Source: Arctopsyche grandis (taxonomy: Eukaryota; Arthropoda; Insecta; Trichoptera; Hydropsychidae). From it: a DNA stretch of 64,000 nt. The notes beneath the pieces were generated by a model. That model was not told the DNA's origin. It made no database searches and saw nothing but the letters and a program-made list of their open reading frames with translations. Each line of letters starts with the position of its first letter. Position 1 is the first letter of the stretch. Position numbers and translations under genes: made by a program. The stretch covers positions 129,001-193,000 of the forward strand of contig NC_135366.1 in NCBI RefSeq assembly GCF_051622035.1, written 5' to 3'. This document shows, piece by piece, positions 22,487-33,166 of this stretch.

Positions 22487-25400
22487 CGCATCTTGCATCG
22501 GTGAATACTTCGCACCGGTGAGGGTAAGGTAAGGTTGGGTTAGGTTGGGCTAGCACGTAAGGTGTATATTTTGCATTGTTGAATACTTTGCACCGGTGAT
22601 GGTCAGGTTAGGTTGGGTTAGCACGTAAGGGGTATATCTATCATCGGTGAATACTTTGCACCGGTGAGGGTAAGGTTAGGTTGGGTAAGGTTGGGTTAGG
22701 ACGTAAGGTGTATATCTTTCACCGGTTAATACTTTTCACCGGTGAGGGTTAGGTTAGGTTGGATTAGGTTGAGTTAGCAGGTAAGGTGGATATTTTTTAT
22801 CGGTGAATACTTTGCAGCAGTGAGGGTAAGGTTAGGTTGGGTGTATATCTTGCATCGGTAAATACTTTGCACGGGTGAGGGTTAAGTTAGGTTGGGTAAG
22901 CACGTTAGGTGCATATCTTGCATCGGTGAATATTTTGCACCGGTGAAGGTAAGTTAGGTTGGGGTAGCACGTCAGGGGTATATCTATCATCGGTGAATAC
23001 TTTGCACCGGTGAGGGTAAAGTTAGGTTGGGTAAGGTTGGGTTAGCAGGTAAGGTGGATATCTTGCATCGGTGAATACTTTGCACCGGTGAGGGAAAGGT
23101 TAGGTTGGGTTAGGTTAGGTTAGCACGTAAGGTGTAAATCTTTCATCGGTGAATACTTTGCATCGGTGAGGGATAGGTTGGGTTAGGTTGGGTTAGCAGG
23201 TTATGTGGATATCTTGCATAAGTGAATACTTTGCACCGGTGAGGGTAAGGTTAGGTTGGGTAAGGTTGGGTTAACACGTAAGGTGTATATCTTCCATCGG
23301 TGAATACTTTTCACCGGTGAGGGTTAGGTTAGGTTGGATTAGGTTGAGTTAGCAGGTAAGGTGGATATTTTTTATCGGTGAATACTTTGCAGCAGTGAGG
23401 GTGAGGTTAGGTAAGGTAAGGTGAGGTTAGGTTAGGGTGTATATCTTGCATCGGTAAATACTTTGCACCGGTGAGGGTAAGGTTAGGTTGGGTTAGCACG
23501 TAAGGTGTATATCTTGCATCGGTGAATACTTTTCACCAGAGAGGGTTAGGTTAGGTTGGATTAGGTTGAGTTAGCAGGTAAGGTGGATATTTTTTATCGG
23601 TGAATACTTTGCAGCAGTGAGGGTAAGGTTAGGTAAGGTTAGGTGAAGATAGGTTAGGGTGTATATCTTGCATCGGTAAATACTTTGCACCGGTGAGGGT
23701 AAGGTTAGGTTGGGTAAGCACGTAAGGTGTATATCTTGCATCGGTGAATACTTTTCACCGGAGAGGGTAAGGTAAGGTTGGATTAGGTTGGGTTAGCAGG
23801 TAAGGTATATATTTTGCATCGGGGAATACTTTGCACCGGTGAGGGTTAGGTTAGGTTGAGTGACCACGTAAGGTGTATATATTTAATCGGTTATTACTTT
23901 TCACCGGTGAGGGTTAGGTGAGGTTGGGTTAGGTTGGGTTAGCAGGTAAGGTGGATATTTTGCATCCGTGAATACTTTGCACCGGTGAGGGTAAGGTTAG
24001 GTTGGGTTAGGTTGGATTACCACGTAAGGTGTATATCTTTTATCGGTGAATACTTTTCACCGGTGAGGGTTAGGTTAGGTTGGGTTAGGTTGAGTTAGCA
24101 GGTAAGGTGGATATTTTGCATCGGTGAATACTTTGCACCGGTAGGGGTTAGGTTTGGTTTGGTTAGGTTGGGTTAGCACGTAAGGTGTATATCTTTTATC
24201 TGTGAATACTTTTCACCGGTGAGGGTTAGGTTAGGTTGGGAAAGGTTGGGTTAGGTTGAGTAAGCAGGTAAGGTGGATATTTTTTATCGGTGAATACTTT
24301 GCAGCAGTGAGGGTAAGGTTAGGTTGGGTGTATATCTTGCATCGGTAAATACTTTTCACCGGTGAGGGTTAAGTAAGGTTGGGTAAGGTTGAGTTAGCAG
24401 GTAAGGTGGATATTTTGCATCGGTGAATACTTTGCACCAGTGAGGGTAAGGTAAGGTTGGGTGTATATCTTGCATCGGTAAATACTTTGCACCGGTGAGG
24501 GTTAGGTTAGGTTGGGTTAGCACGTAAGGTGTATATCTTGCATCGGTGAATACTTTTCACCGGAGAGGGTTAGGTAAGGTTGGGTTAGGTTGGGTTAGCA
24601 GGTAAGGTGGATATTTTGCATCGGTGAATACTTTGCACCGGTGAGGGTAAGGTTTGGTTGGGTTAGGTTGGGTGACCACGTTAGGTGTATATCTTTAATC
24701 AATTATTACTTTTCACCGGTGAGGGTTAGGTTAGGTTGGGTTAGGTTGAGTAAGCAGGTAAGGTGGATATTTTGCATCGGTGAATACTTTGCACCAGTGA
24801 GGGTAAGGTAAGATTGGGTTAGGTTGAGTTAGCACGTAAGGTGTAAATCTTGCATCGGTGATTACTTTGCACCAGTGAAGGTTATTTGCACCGGTGAGTG
24901 CTCGGTTAGGTTGGGATAGGTTGGGTGAGCACGTAAAGTGTAAATCTTGCATAGGTGAATACTTTGCACCGTTGAGGGTTAGGTTGGGTTAGGTTGGTAT
25001 AGCACGTAAGGTGTTTATCTTTTATCGGTGAATACTTTTCACCGGTGATGGTAAGGTTAGGTTGGCTTAGGTTGAGTTAGCAGGTAAGGTTGATATTTTG
25101 CATCGGTGAATACTTTGCTCCAGTGAGGGTTAGGTTAGGTTGGAATAGGTTGAGTAAGCAGGTAAGGTGGATATTTTGCATCGGTGAATACTTTGCACCG
25201 GTGAGGGTGAGTAACTTTGGGTTAGAACGTAAGGGGTATATCTATCATCGGTGAATACTTTGCACCGGAGAGGGTTATGTTAGGTTGGGTTAGGTAGGGT
25301 TAGCACGGTAGGTGTATATCTTGCATCGGTGAATATTTTGCACCGGTGAAGGTAAGTTAGGTTGGGTTAGCACGTCAGGGGTATATCTATCATCGGTGAA

Positions 25401-28190
25401 TACTTTGCACCGGTGAGGGTAAGGTTAGGTTAGGTGTATATGTTGCATAGGTAAATACTTTGCACCGGTGAGGGTTAGGTTAGGTTGGGTTAGCACGTAA
25501 GGTGTATATCTTGCATCGGTGAATACTTTTCACCGGTGAGGGTTTGGTTGGGTTATTAGGTAAGGTGGATATTTTGCATCGGTGAATACTTTGCACCGGT
25601 TAGGGTTAGGTTAGGTTGGGTAAGGTTGGGTTACCACGTAAGGTATATATCTTTAATCGGTGAATACTTTGCTCCGGTGAGGGTTAAGTTAGGTTGGAAT
25701 AGGTTGAGTTAGCAGGTAAGGTGGATATTTTGCATCGGTGAATAATTTGCACCGGTGAAGGTGAGTAAGGTTGGGTTAGCACGTAAGGGGTATATCTATC
25801 ATCGGTGAATACTTTGCACCGGAGAGGGTTAGGTTAGGTTGGGTTAGGTAGGGTTACCTTGTTAGGTGTATATCTTGCATCAGTGAATATTTTGCACCGG
25901 TGAAGGTAAGTTAGTTTGGGTTAGCACATCAGGGGTATATCTATCATCGGTGAATACTTTGCACCGGTGAGGGTTAGGTTAAGTTGGGTAAGGTTGGGTT
26001 AGCACGTAAGGTGTAAATAAAGGTTCGGTTGGGTTAGTTGGTTATGTGGATATCTTGCATCGGTGAATACTTTGCACCGGTGAGGGTTAGGTTGGGTTAG
26101 GTTGATATAGCAAGTAAGGTGTTTCTCTTTTATCGGTGAATACTTTTCACCGGTGAGGGTTAGGTTAGGTTGGCTTAGGTTGAGTAAGTAGGTAAGGTTG
26201 ATATTTTGCATCGGTGAATACTTTGCACCAGTGAGGGTAATTTTAAGTTGGGTAAGATTGGGTTAGCACGTAAGGTGTAAATCTTGCATCGGTGATTACT
26301 TTGCACCAGTGAGGGTAATTTTAAGTTGGGTAAGATTGGGTTAGCACGTAAGGTGTAAATCTTGCATCGGTGATTACTTTGCACCGGTGAAGGTTAGTTA
26401 GGTTGGGTTAGCACGTAAGGGGTATATCTATCATCGGTGAATACTTTGCACCGGAGAGGGTTAGGTTAGGTTGGGTTAGGTAGGGTTAGCACGTTAGGTG
26501 TATATCTATCATCGGTGAATACTTTGCACCGGTGAGGGTTAGGTTAAGTTGGGTAAGGTTGGGTTAGCACGTAAGGTGTAAATAAAGGTTCGGTTGGGTT
26601 AGTTGGTTATGTGGATATCTTGCATCGGTGAATACTTTGCACCGGTGAGGGTTAGGTTGGGTTAGGTTGATATAGCAAGTAAGGTGTTTCTCTTTTATCG
26701 GTGAATACTTTTCACCGGTGAGGGTTAGGTTAGGTTGGCTTAGGTTGAGTAAGTAGGTAAGGTTGATATTTTGCATCGGTGAATACTTTGCACCGGTGAA
26801 GGTGAGTAAGGTTGGGTTAGCACGTAAGGGGTATATCTATCATCGGTGAATACTTTGCACCGGAGAGGGTTAGGTTAGGTTGGATTAGGTAGGGTTACCA
26901 CGTTAGGTGTATATCTTGCATCGGTGAATATTTTGCACCGGTGAAGGTAAGTTAGTTTGTGTTAGCACGTCAGGGGTATATCTATCATCGGTGAATACTT
27001 TGCACCGGTGAGGGTTAGGTTAGGTTGGGTTAGGTAGGGTTAGCACGTTAGGTGTATATCTTGCATCGGTGAATATTTTGCACCGGTGAAGGTAAGTTAG
27101 GTTGGGTTAGCACGTCAGGGGTATATCGATCATCGGTGAATACTTTGCACCGGAGAGGGTAAGGTTAGGTTGGGTGTATATCTTGCATCGGTAAATACTT
27201 TGCACCGGTGAGGGTAAGGTTAGGTTGGGTTAGCACGTAACGTGTATATCTTGCATCGGTGAATACTTAGCACCGGTGAGGGTAAGGTTAGGTTGGGTTA
27301 GGTTAGGTTACCACGTAAGGTGTATATCTTTAATCGGTGAATACATTCCTCCGGTGAGGGTAAGGTTAGGTTGGGTTAGGTTGGGTTAGCACGTAAGGTG
27401 TAAATCTTGCATTGGTGAATAATTTGCACCGGTGAAGGATAGTTAGGTTGGGATAGCACGTAAGGGCTATATCCATCATCGGTGAATACTTTGCACCGGT
27501 GAGGGTTAAGTTAGGTTGGGTAAGGTTGGGTTAGCAGGTAAGGTGGATATCTCGCATCGGTGAATACTTTGCACCGGTGAGGGTTAGGTTAGGTTGGGTA
27601 AGGTTAGGTTGCGTAAGGTTAGGTTAGCACATAAGGTGTAAATCTTGCATCGGTGAATACTTTGCACCGGTGATTGCTAGGTTTGGTTGGGCTAGGTTGG
27701 GTTAGCACGTAAGGTGTAAATCTTGCATCGGTGAATACTTTATACCGGTGAGGGATAGGTTAGGTTGGGTAAGGTTGGGTTAGCACCTTAGGTGTATATC
27801 TTTCATCAGTGAATACTTTGCACCGGTGAGGGTAAGGTTAGGTTGGGTAAGGTTGGGTTTGCACGTAAGGTGTATATCTTTCATCGGTAAATACTTTTCA
27901 CCGGTGAGGGTAAAGTTAGGTTGGATAAGGTTGAGTTGGCAAGTAAGGTGGATATTTTTTTTTGGTGAATACTTTGCAGCAGTGAGGGTAAGGTTAGGTT
28001 GGGTGTTAAACTTGCATCGGTAAATACTTTGCATCGGTAAAGGTAAGGTTAGGTTAGGTTAGCACGTAAGGTGTATATCTTGCATTGGTGAATACTTTTC
28101 ACCGGAGAGGGTTAGGTTAGGTTGGAATAGGTTGAGTTAGCAGGTAAGGTAGATATCTTGCATCGGTAAATACTTTGCACCGGTGAAGGT
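22487..28190 (-). repeat. Satellite B array (68-78 bp monomers)
   Basis: About 80 monomers. Each reads, on the + strand, a GGTTAGGTTGGGTTAG-type box, then cacgtaaggtgtatatcttg, then catcggtgaatactttgcac and cggtgaggg. The number of ggtt(a/g)gg pieces varies, which changes monomer length. Most monomers hold a small inverted repeat, CGGTG...CACCG. A 565-bp duplication is seen (25999-26211 matches 26564-26776) and a local 84-bp tandem doubling at about 26211-26380. The spacer is unrelated to satellite A, but the box is the reverse complement of the A box. No genes are present. Confidence 0.92.
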
Positions 28191-31100
28191 GTTTGGTTTG
28201 GTGAGGTAAGCACGTTTTGTGTATATTTTTGCAATATCGAATTCATTGATTTCGGTGATGGTTAGGTTAGGTTGCGTTAGGTTTCGTGAGGTAAGCACGT
28301 TTTGTGGATAATTTAGAAGGGGAAATTCTATGATTTCGGTGATGGTTAGGTTAGGTTGCGTTTGGTTTGGTGAGGTAAGCACGTTTTGTGTATATTTTTG
28401 CAATGTCGAATTCATTAATTTCTGTGATGGTTAGGTTAGGTTGCGTTAGGTTTCGTGAGGTAAGCACGTTTTGTGGATAATTTAGAAGGGGAAATTCTAT
28501 GATTTCGGTGATGGTTAGGTTAGGTTGCGTTTGGTTTGGTGAGGTAAGCACGATTTGTGTATATTTTTGCAATGTCGAATTCATTAATTTCTGTGATAAT
28601 TAGGTTAGGTTGCGTTAGGTTTCGTGAGGTAAGCACGTTTTGTGGATATTTTGGCAATGTCGAATTCTATTATTTCGGTGATGGTTAGGTTAGGTTGCGT
28701 TTGGTTTGGTGAGGTTAGCACGTTTTGTGTTTATTTTTGCAATGTCGAATTCATTGATTTTGGTGATGGTTAGGTTAGGTTGGGTTAGGTTTTGTGAGTT
28801 AAGCACGTTTTGTGGATATTTTGGCAATGTCGAATTCTATTATTTCGGTGATGGTTAGGTTAGGTTGCGTTTGGTTTGGTGAGGTAAGCACGTTTTGTGT
28901 ATATTTTTGCAATGTCGAATTCATTCATTTCTGTGATGGTTAGGTTAGGTTGCGTTAGGTTTCGTGAGGTAAGCACGTTTTGTGGATATTTTGGCAATGT
29001 CGAATTCTATTATTTCGGTGATGGTTAGGTTAGGTTGCGTTTGGTTTGGTGAGGTTAGCACGTTTTGTGTTTATTTTTGCAATGTCAAATTCATTAATTT
29101 CTGTTATGGTAAGGTTAGGTTGCGTTAGGTTTCGTGAGGTAAGCACGTTTTGTGGATATTTTAGAAAGGGCGAATTCTATTATTTCGGTGATGGTTAGGT
29201 TAGATTGCGTTTGGTTTGATGAGATAAGCACGTTTTGTGTATATTTTTGCCATGTCGAATTAATTGATTTCGGTGATGGTTACTTAAGGTTGGGTTAGGT
29301 TTCGTGACGTTAGCACGTTTTGTGGATATTTTGGCAATGTCGAATTCTATTATTTCGGTGATGGTTAGGTTAGGTTGCGTTTGGTTTGGTGAGGTAAGCA
29401 CGTTTTGTGTATATTTTTGCAATGTCGAATTCATTAATTTCTGTGATGGTTAGGTTAGGTTGCGTTAGGTTTCGTGAGGTAAGCACGTTTTGTGGATATT
29501 TTAGAAAGGGCGAATTCTATTATTTCGGTGATGGTTAGGTTAGGTTGCGTTTGGTTTGGTGAGGTTAGCACGTTTTGTGTTTATTTTTGCAATGTCGAAT
29601 TCATTGATTTTGGTGATGGTTAGGTTAGGTTGGGTTAGGTTTTGTGAGTTAAGCACGTTTTGTGGATATTTTGGCAATGTCGAATTCTATTATTTCGGTG
29701 ATGGTTAGGTTAGGTTGCGTTTGGTTTGGTGAGGTAAGCACGTTTTGTGTATATTTTTGCAATGTCGAATTCATTAATTTCTGTGATGGTTAGGTTAGGT
29801 TGCGTTAGGTTTCGTGAGGTAAGCACGTTTTGTGGATAATTTAGAAGGGGAAATTCTATGATTTCGGTGATGGTTAGGTTAGGTTGCGTTTGGTTTGGTG
29901 AGGTAAGCACGATTTGTGTATATTTTTGCAATGTCGAATTCATTAATTTCTGTGATGGTTAGGTTAGATTGCGATTGGTTTGATGAGATAAGCACGTTTT
30001 GTGTATATTTTTGCAATGTCGAATTAATTGATTTCGGTGATGGTTACTTAAGGTTGGGTTAGGTTTCGTGACGTTAGCACGTTTTGTGGATATTTTGGCA
30101 ATGTCGAATTCTATGATTTTGGTGATGTTTAGGTTAGGTTGCGTTTGTGTTAATCTTATATTCTGGAATTCTTTGATATTGGTGTTGGTTAGGTTAGGTT
30201 GTGTTAGGTTTGGTGAGGTTAGCACGTTTTGTGGATATTTTTGCAATGTCGAATTCTTTGATTTCGGTGATGGTAACGTTAGTTTGGGTTAGGTTTGGTG
30301 AGTTTAGCACGTTTTGTGGATATTTTTGCAATGTCGAATTCTTTGATTTCGGTGAAGGTTAGGTTAGGTTGGGTTAGGTTTGGTGAGGTTAGCGAGTTTT
30401 GTGTTAATCTTATATTCTGGAATTCATTGATTTCGGTGATGGTTAGGTTAGTTTGGGCTAGGTTTGGTGAGGTTAGCACGTTTTCTGAATATTTTTGCAA
30501 TGTCAAATTCTTTGATTTCGGTGATGGTTAGGTTAGTTTGGGTTAGGTTTCGTGAGGTTAGCACGATTTGTAGATATATTTGCAATGTCGAATTCTTTGA
30601 TTTCGGTTTTGGTTAGGTTAGCACGTTTTGTGGATATTTTTGCATTGTCGAATTCTTTGATTTCGGTGAAGGTTAGGTTAGGTTGGGTAAGGTTTGGTGA
30701 GGTTAGCGAGTTTTGTGTTAATCTTTTATTCTGGAATTCTTTGATTTTGGTGTTGGTTAGGTTAGGTTGTGTTAGGTTTGGTGAGGTTAGCACGTTTTGT
30801 GGATATTTTTGCAATGTCGAATTCTTTGATTTCGGTGATGGTAACGTTAGTTTGGGTTCGGTTTGGTGAGGTTAGCACGTTTTGTGGATATTTTTGCAAT
30901 GTCGAATTCTTTGATTTCGGTGAAGGTTAGGTTAGGTTGGGTTAGGTTTGGTGTGGTTAGCGAGTTTTGTGTTAATCTTATATTCTGGAATTCATTGATT
31001 TCGGTGATGGTTAGGTTAGTTTGGGCTAGGTTTGGTGAGGTTAGCACGTTTTGTGAATATTTTTGCAATGTCAAATTCTTTGATTTCGGTGATGGTTAGG

Positions 31101-32333
31101 TTAGTTTGGGTTAGGTTTCGTGAGGTTAGCACGTTTTGTAGATATATTTGCAATGTCGAATTCTTTGATTTCGGTTTTGGTTAGGTTAGCACGTTTTGTG
31201 GATATTTTTGCATTATCGAATTCTTTGATTTCGGTGAAGGTTAGGTTAGGTTGGGTAAGGTTTGGTGAGGTTAGCGAGTTTTGTGTTAATCTTTTATTCT
31301 GGAATTCTTTGATTTTGGTGTGGTGAGGTTAGCACGTTTTGTGGATATTTTTGAAATGTCGAATTCTTTGATTTCGTTGATGGTTAGTTTAGTTTGGGTT
31401 GGGTTTGATGAGGTCAGCACGTTTTGTGTATATTTTTGCAATGTCGAATTCTTTGATTTCAGTGATGGTTTCGTTAGGTTGGGTTAGGTTTCGTGAGGTT
31501 AGCGAGTTTTGTGAATAACTTACAGTCTCGAATTCTTTGATTCTGGTGTTGGTTAGGTTTGGTTGGGTTAGGTTTGGTGAGGTTAGCGAGTTTTGTGAAT
31601 AACTTACAATCTCGAATTCTTAAATTTTGGTGATTGTTAGGTTACGTTGGGTTAGGTTTCGTGAGGTTAGCGAGTTTTGTTAATAACTTACAATCTCGAA
31701 TTCTTTGATAACGGTGTTGGTTCGGTTAGGTTGGGTTAGGTTTGGTGAGGTTAGCACGTTTTGTGTATATTTTTGCAATGTCGAATTCTTTGATTTCAGT
31801 GATGCTTACGTTATGTTGGGTTAAGTTTCGTGAGGTTAGCGAGTTTTGTGAATAACTTACAATCTCGAATTATTTGATTTCGGTGTTGGTTAGGTTTGGT
31901 TGGGTTAGGTTTGGTGAGGTTAGCGAGTTTTGTGAATAACTTACAATCTCGAATTCTTTGTTTTCGGTGATGGTTAGGTTAGGTTGGGTTAGGTTTGGTG
32001 AGGTTAGCGAGTTTTGTGAATTACTAACAATCTCGAATTCTTTGTTTTCGATGATGGTTAGGTTAGGTTGGGTTAGGTTTGGTGAGGTTAGCGAGTTTTG
32101 TGAATAACTAACAATCTCGAATTCTTTGATAACGGTGATGGTTAGGTTAGGTTGGGTTAGGTTTGGTGAGGTTAGCACGTTTTGTGTATATTTTTGCAAT
32201 GTCGAATTCTTTGATTTCAGTGATGGTTACGTTCGGTTGGGTTAGGTTTCGTGAGGTTAGCGAGTTTTGTGAATTACTTACAATCTCGAATTCTTTGATT
32301 CCGGTGTTGGTTAGGTTAGGTCGGGTTAGTAGT
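28191..32333 (-). repeat. Satellite A array in inverted orientation
   Basis: Satellite A monomers reverse-complemented relative to 1-18616: GGTTAGGTTGGGTTAGG box, then tttggtgaggttagcacg, then a tail and gaattctttgatttcggtga. Two monomer types alternate at 28200-30000, giving a 170-bp dimer. A segment at 28351-28584 recurs at 29710-29943 (1359 bp apart). A 568-bp higher-order unit is seen at 30295-31326. The last monomers, to 32333, have the caatctcgaattc tail type. The B-to-A junction is near 28190, and the array stops at the unique sequence tagtcagggccgtagcaacgg. Confidence 0.92.
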
Positions 32334-32747
32334 CAGGGCCGTAGCAACGGCACTGACTACATGTAAAATTTGAGCATATTAACAATATAATATGAATTGG
32401 CCAAGTATATTGCCAAACTTTGATAACATAATAACAGGCTTTGATGACGATAAAACTCGGAAAATTCAACTTTAGATTAATTTACCACTAACAGTTTATG
32501 GTTAAGTTTAATTTAATAAGATAATAATTAATGGTTTTGAGTTCAAATACTAAATTGAAAACAAACATCATAAAAAATGCAAAAAATAAGATAAATGAAT
32601 GACAAAAGAAAATAAAAGGCACGAAACTTTCAATGTGGTATGAGCAGTGGGGTTTTTTGAGCTGGAACTCTCTTTTTTAAATATAAAATGTAGATTTTAT
32701 TTTATCAAGAAATCCAAGTATTTATTTATTTATTTATTTATATATAT
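32334..32747. other. AT-rich spacer without recognised features
   Basis: First non-satellite sequence to the right of the array. It ends in a (TTTA)n tract at about 32720-32741 next to the solo LTR. I see no gene. Confidence 0.6.
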
Positions 32748-33131
32748 TGTAACGTACGCCGCGGATTGAGCGAATTGCACTTAGACCAACGGATATCTGT
32801 TATCGGATTAACTAAATGCATGCACTTACTTCCAAAGATTATATCTGGACTCTAAGTGCATTTAGGCTAAACAATGATCGTTATTAGTTATTTCTCAGAA
32901 TCGGTACGGGAAGACCCAATGTCTTGGAAATACATATCCGAATACGTGACCAGACAACAGGTAAACAGATTAGGCGTCCTGAGAGTTCTACCCTTTATAA
33001 GGCGGTACGTAGGCGATATAATTCATTCTGGACTTAGCAGTGACACTGCGTGTATCTCCTTAATCATCAATTAATACTGTGAAACGACTGTTAGCCTTTT
33101 ACTTGGTTCCTCCACCCACCCCTACGCAACA
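32748..33131 (+). mobile_element. Solo LTR (384 bp) with ATAT duplication
   Basis: Begins TGTAACGTACGCC and ends CCTACGCAACA, giving the TG...CA ends of an LTR. ATAT flanks both sides (32744-32747 and 33132-33135), as expected for a 4-bp duplication, although the left flank is TA-rich anyway. The last 104 bp match, in reverse complement, the sequence at 63897-64000. No internal coding sequence is attached, so it is a solo LTR. Strand is arbitrary. The superfamily is not determined. Confidence 0.75.
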
Positions 33132-33166
33132 ATATTTTAGCTATCAAGCTAATTTAAAAATACATG

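Noticed and set aside
1-32333. CRISPR-like array
   Set aside because: Monomers are contiguous and diverged, with no unique spacers of fixed length, in a eukaryotic context.
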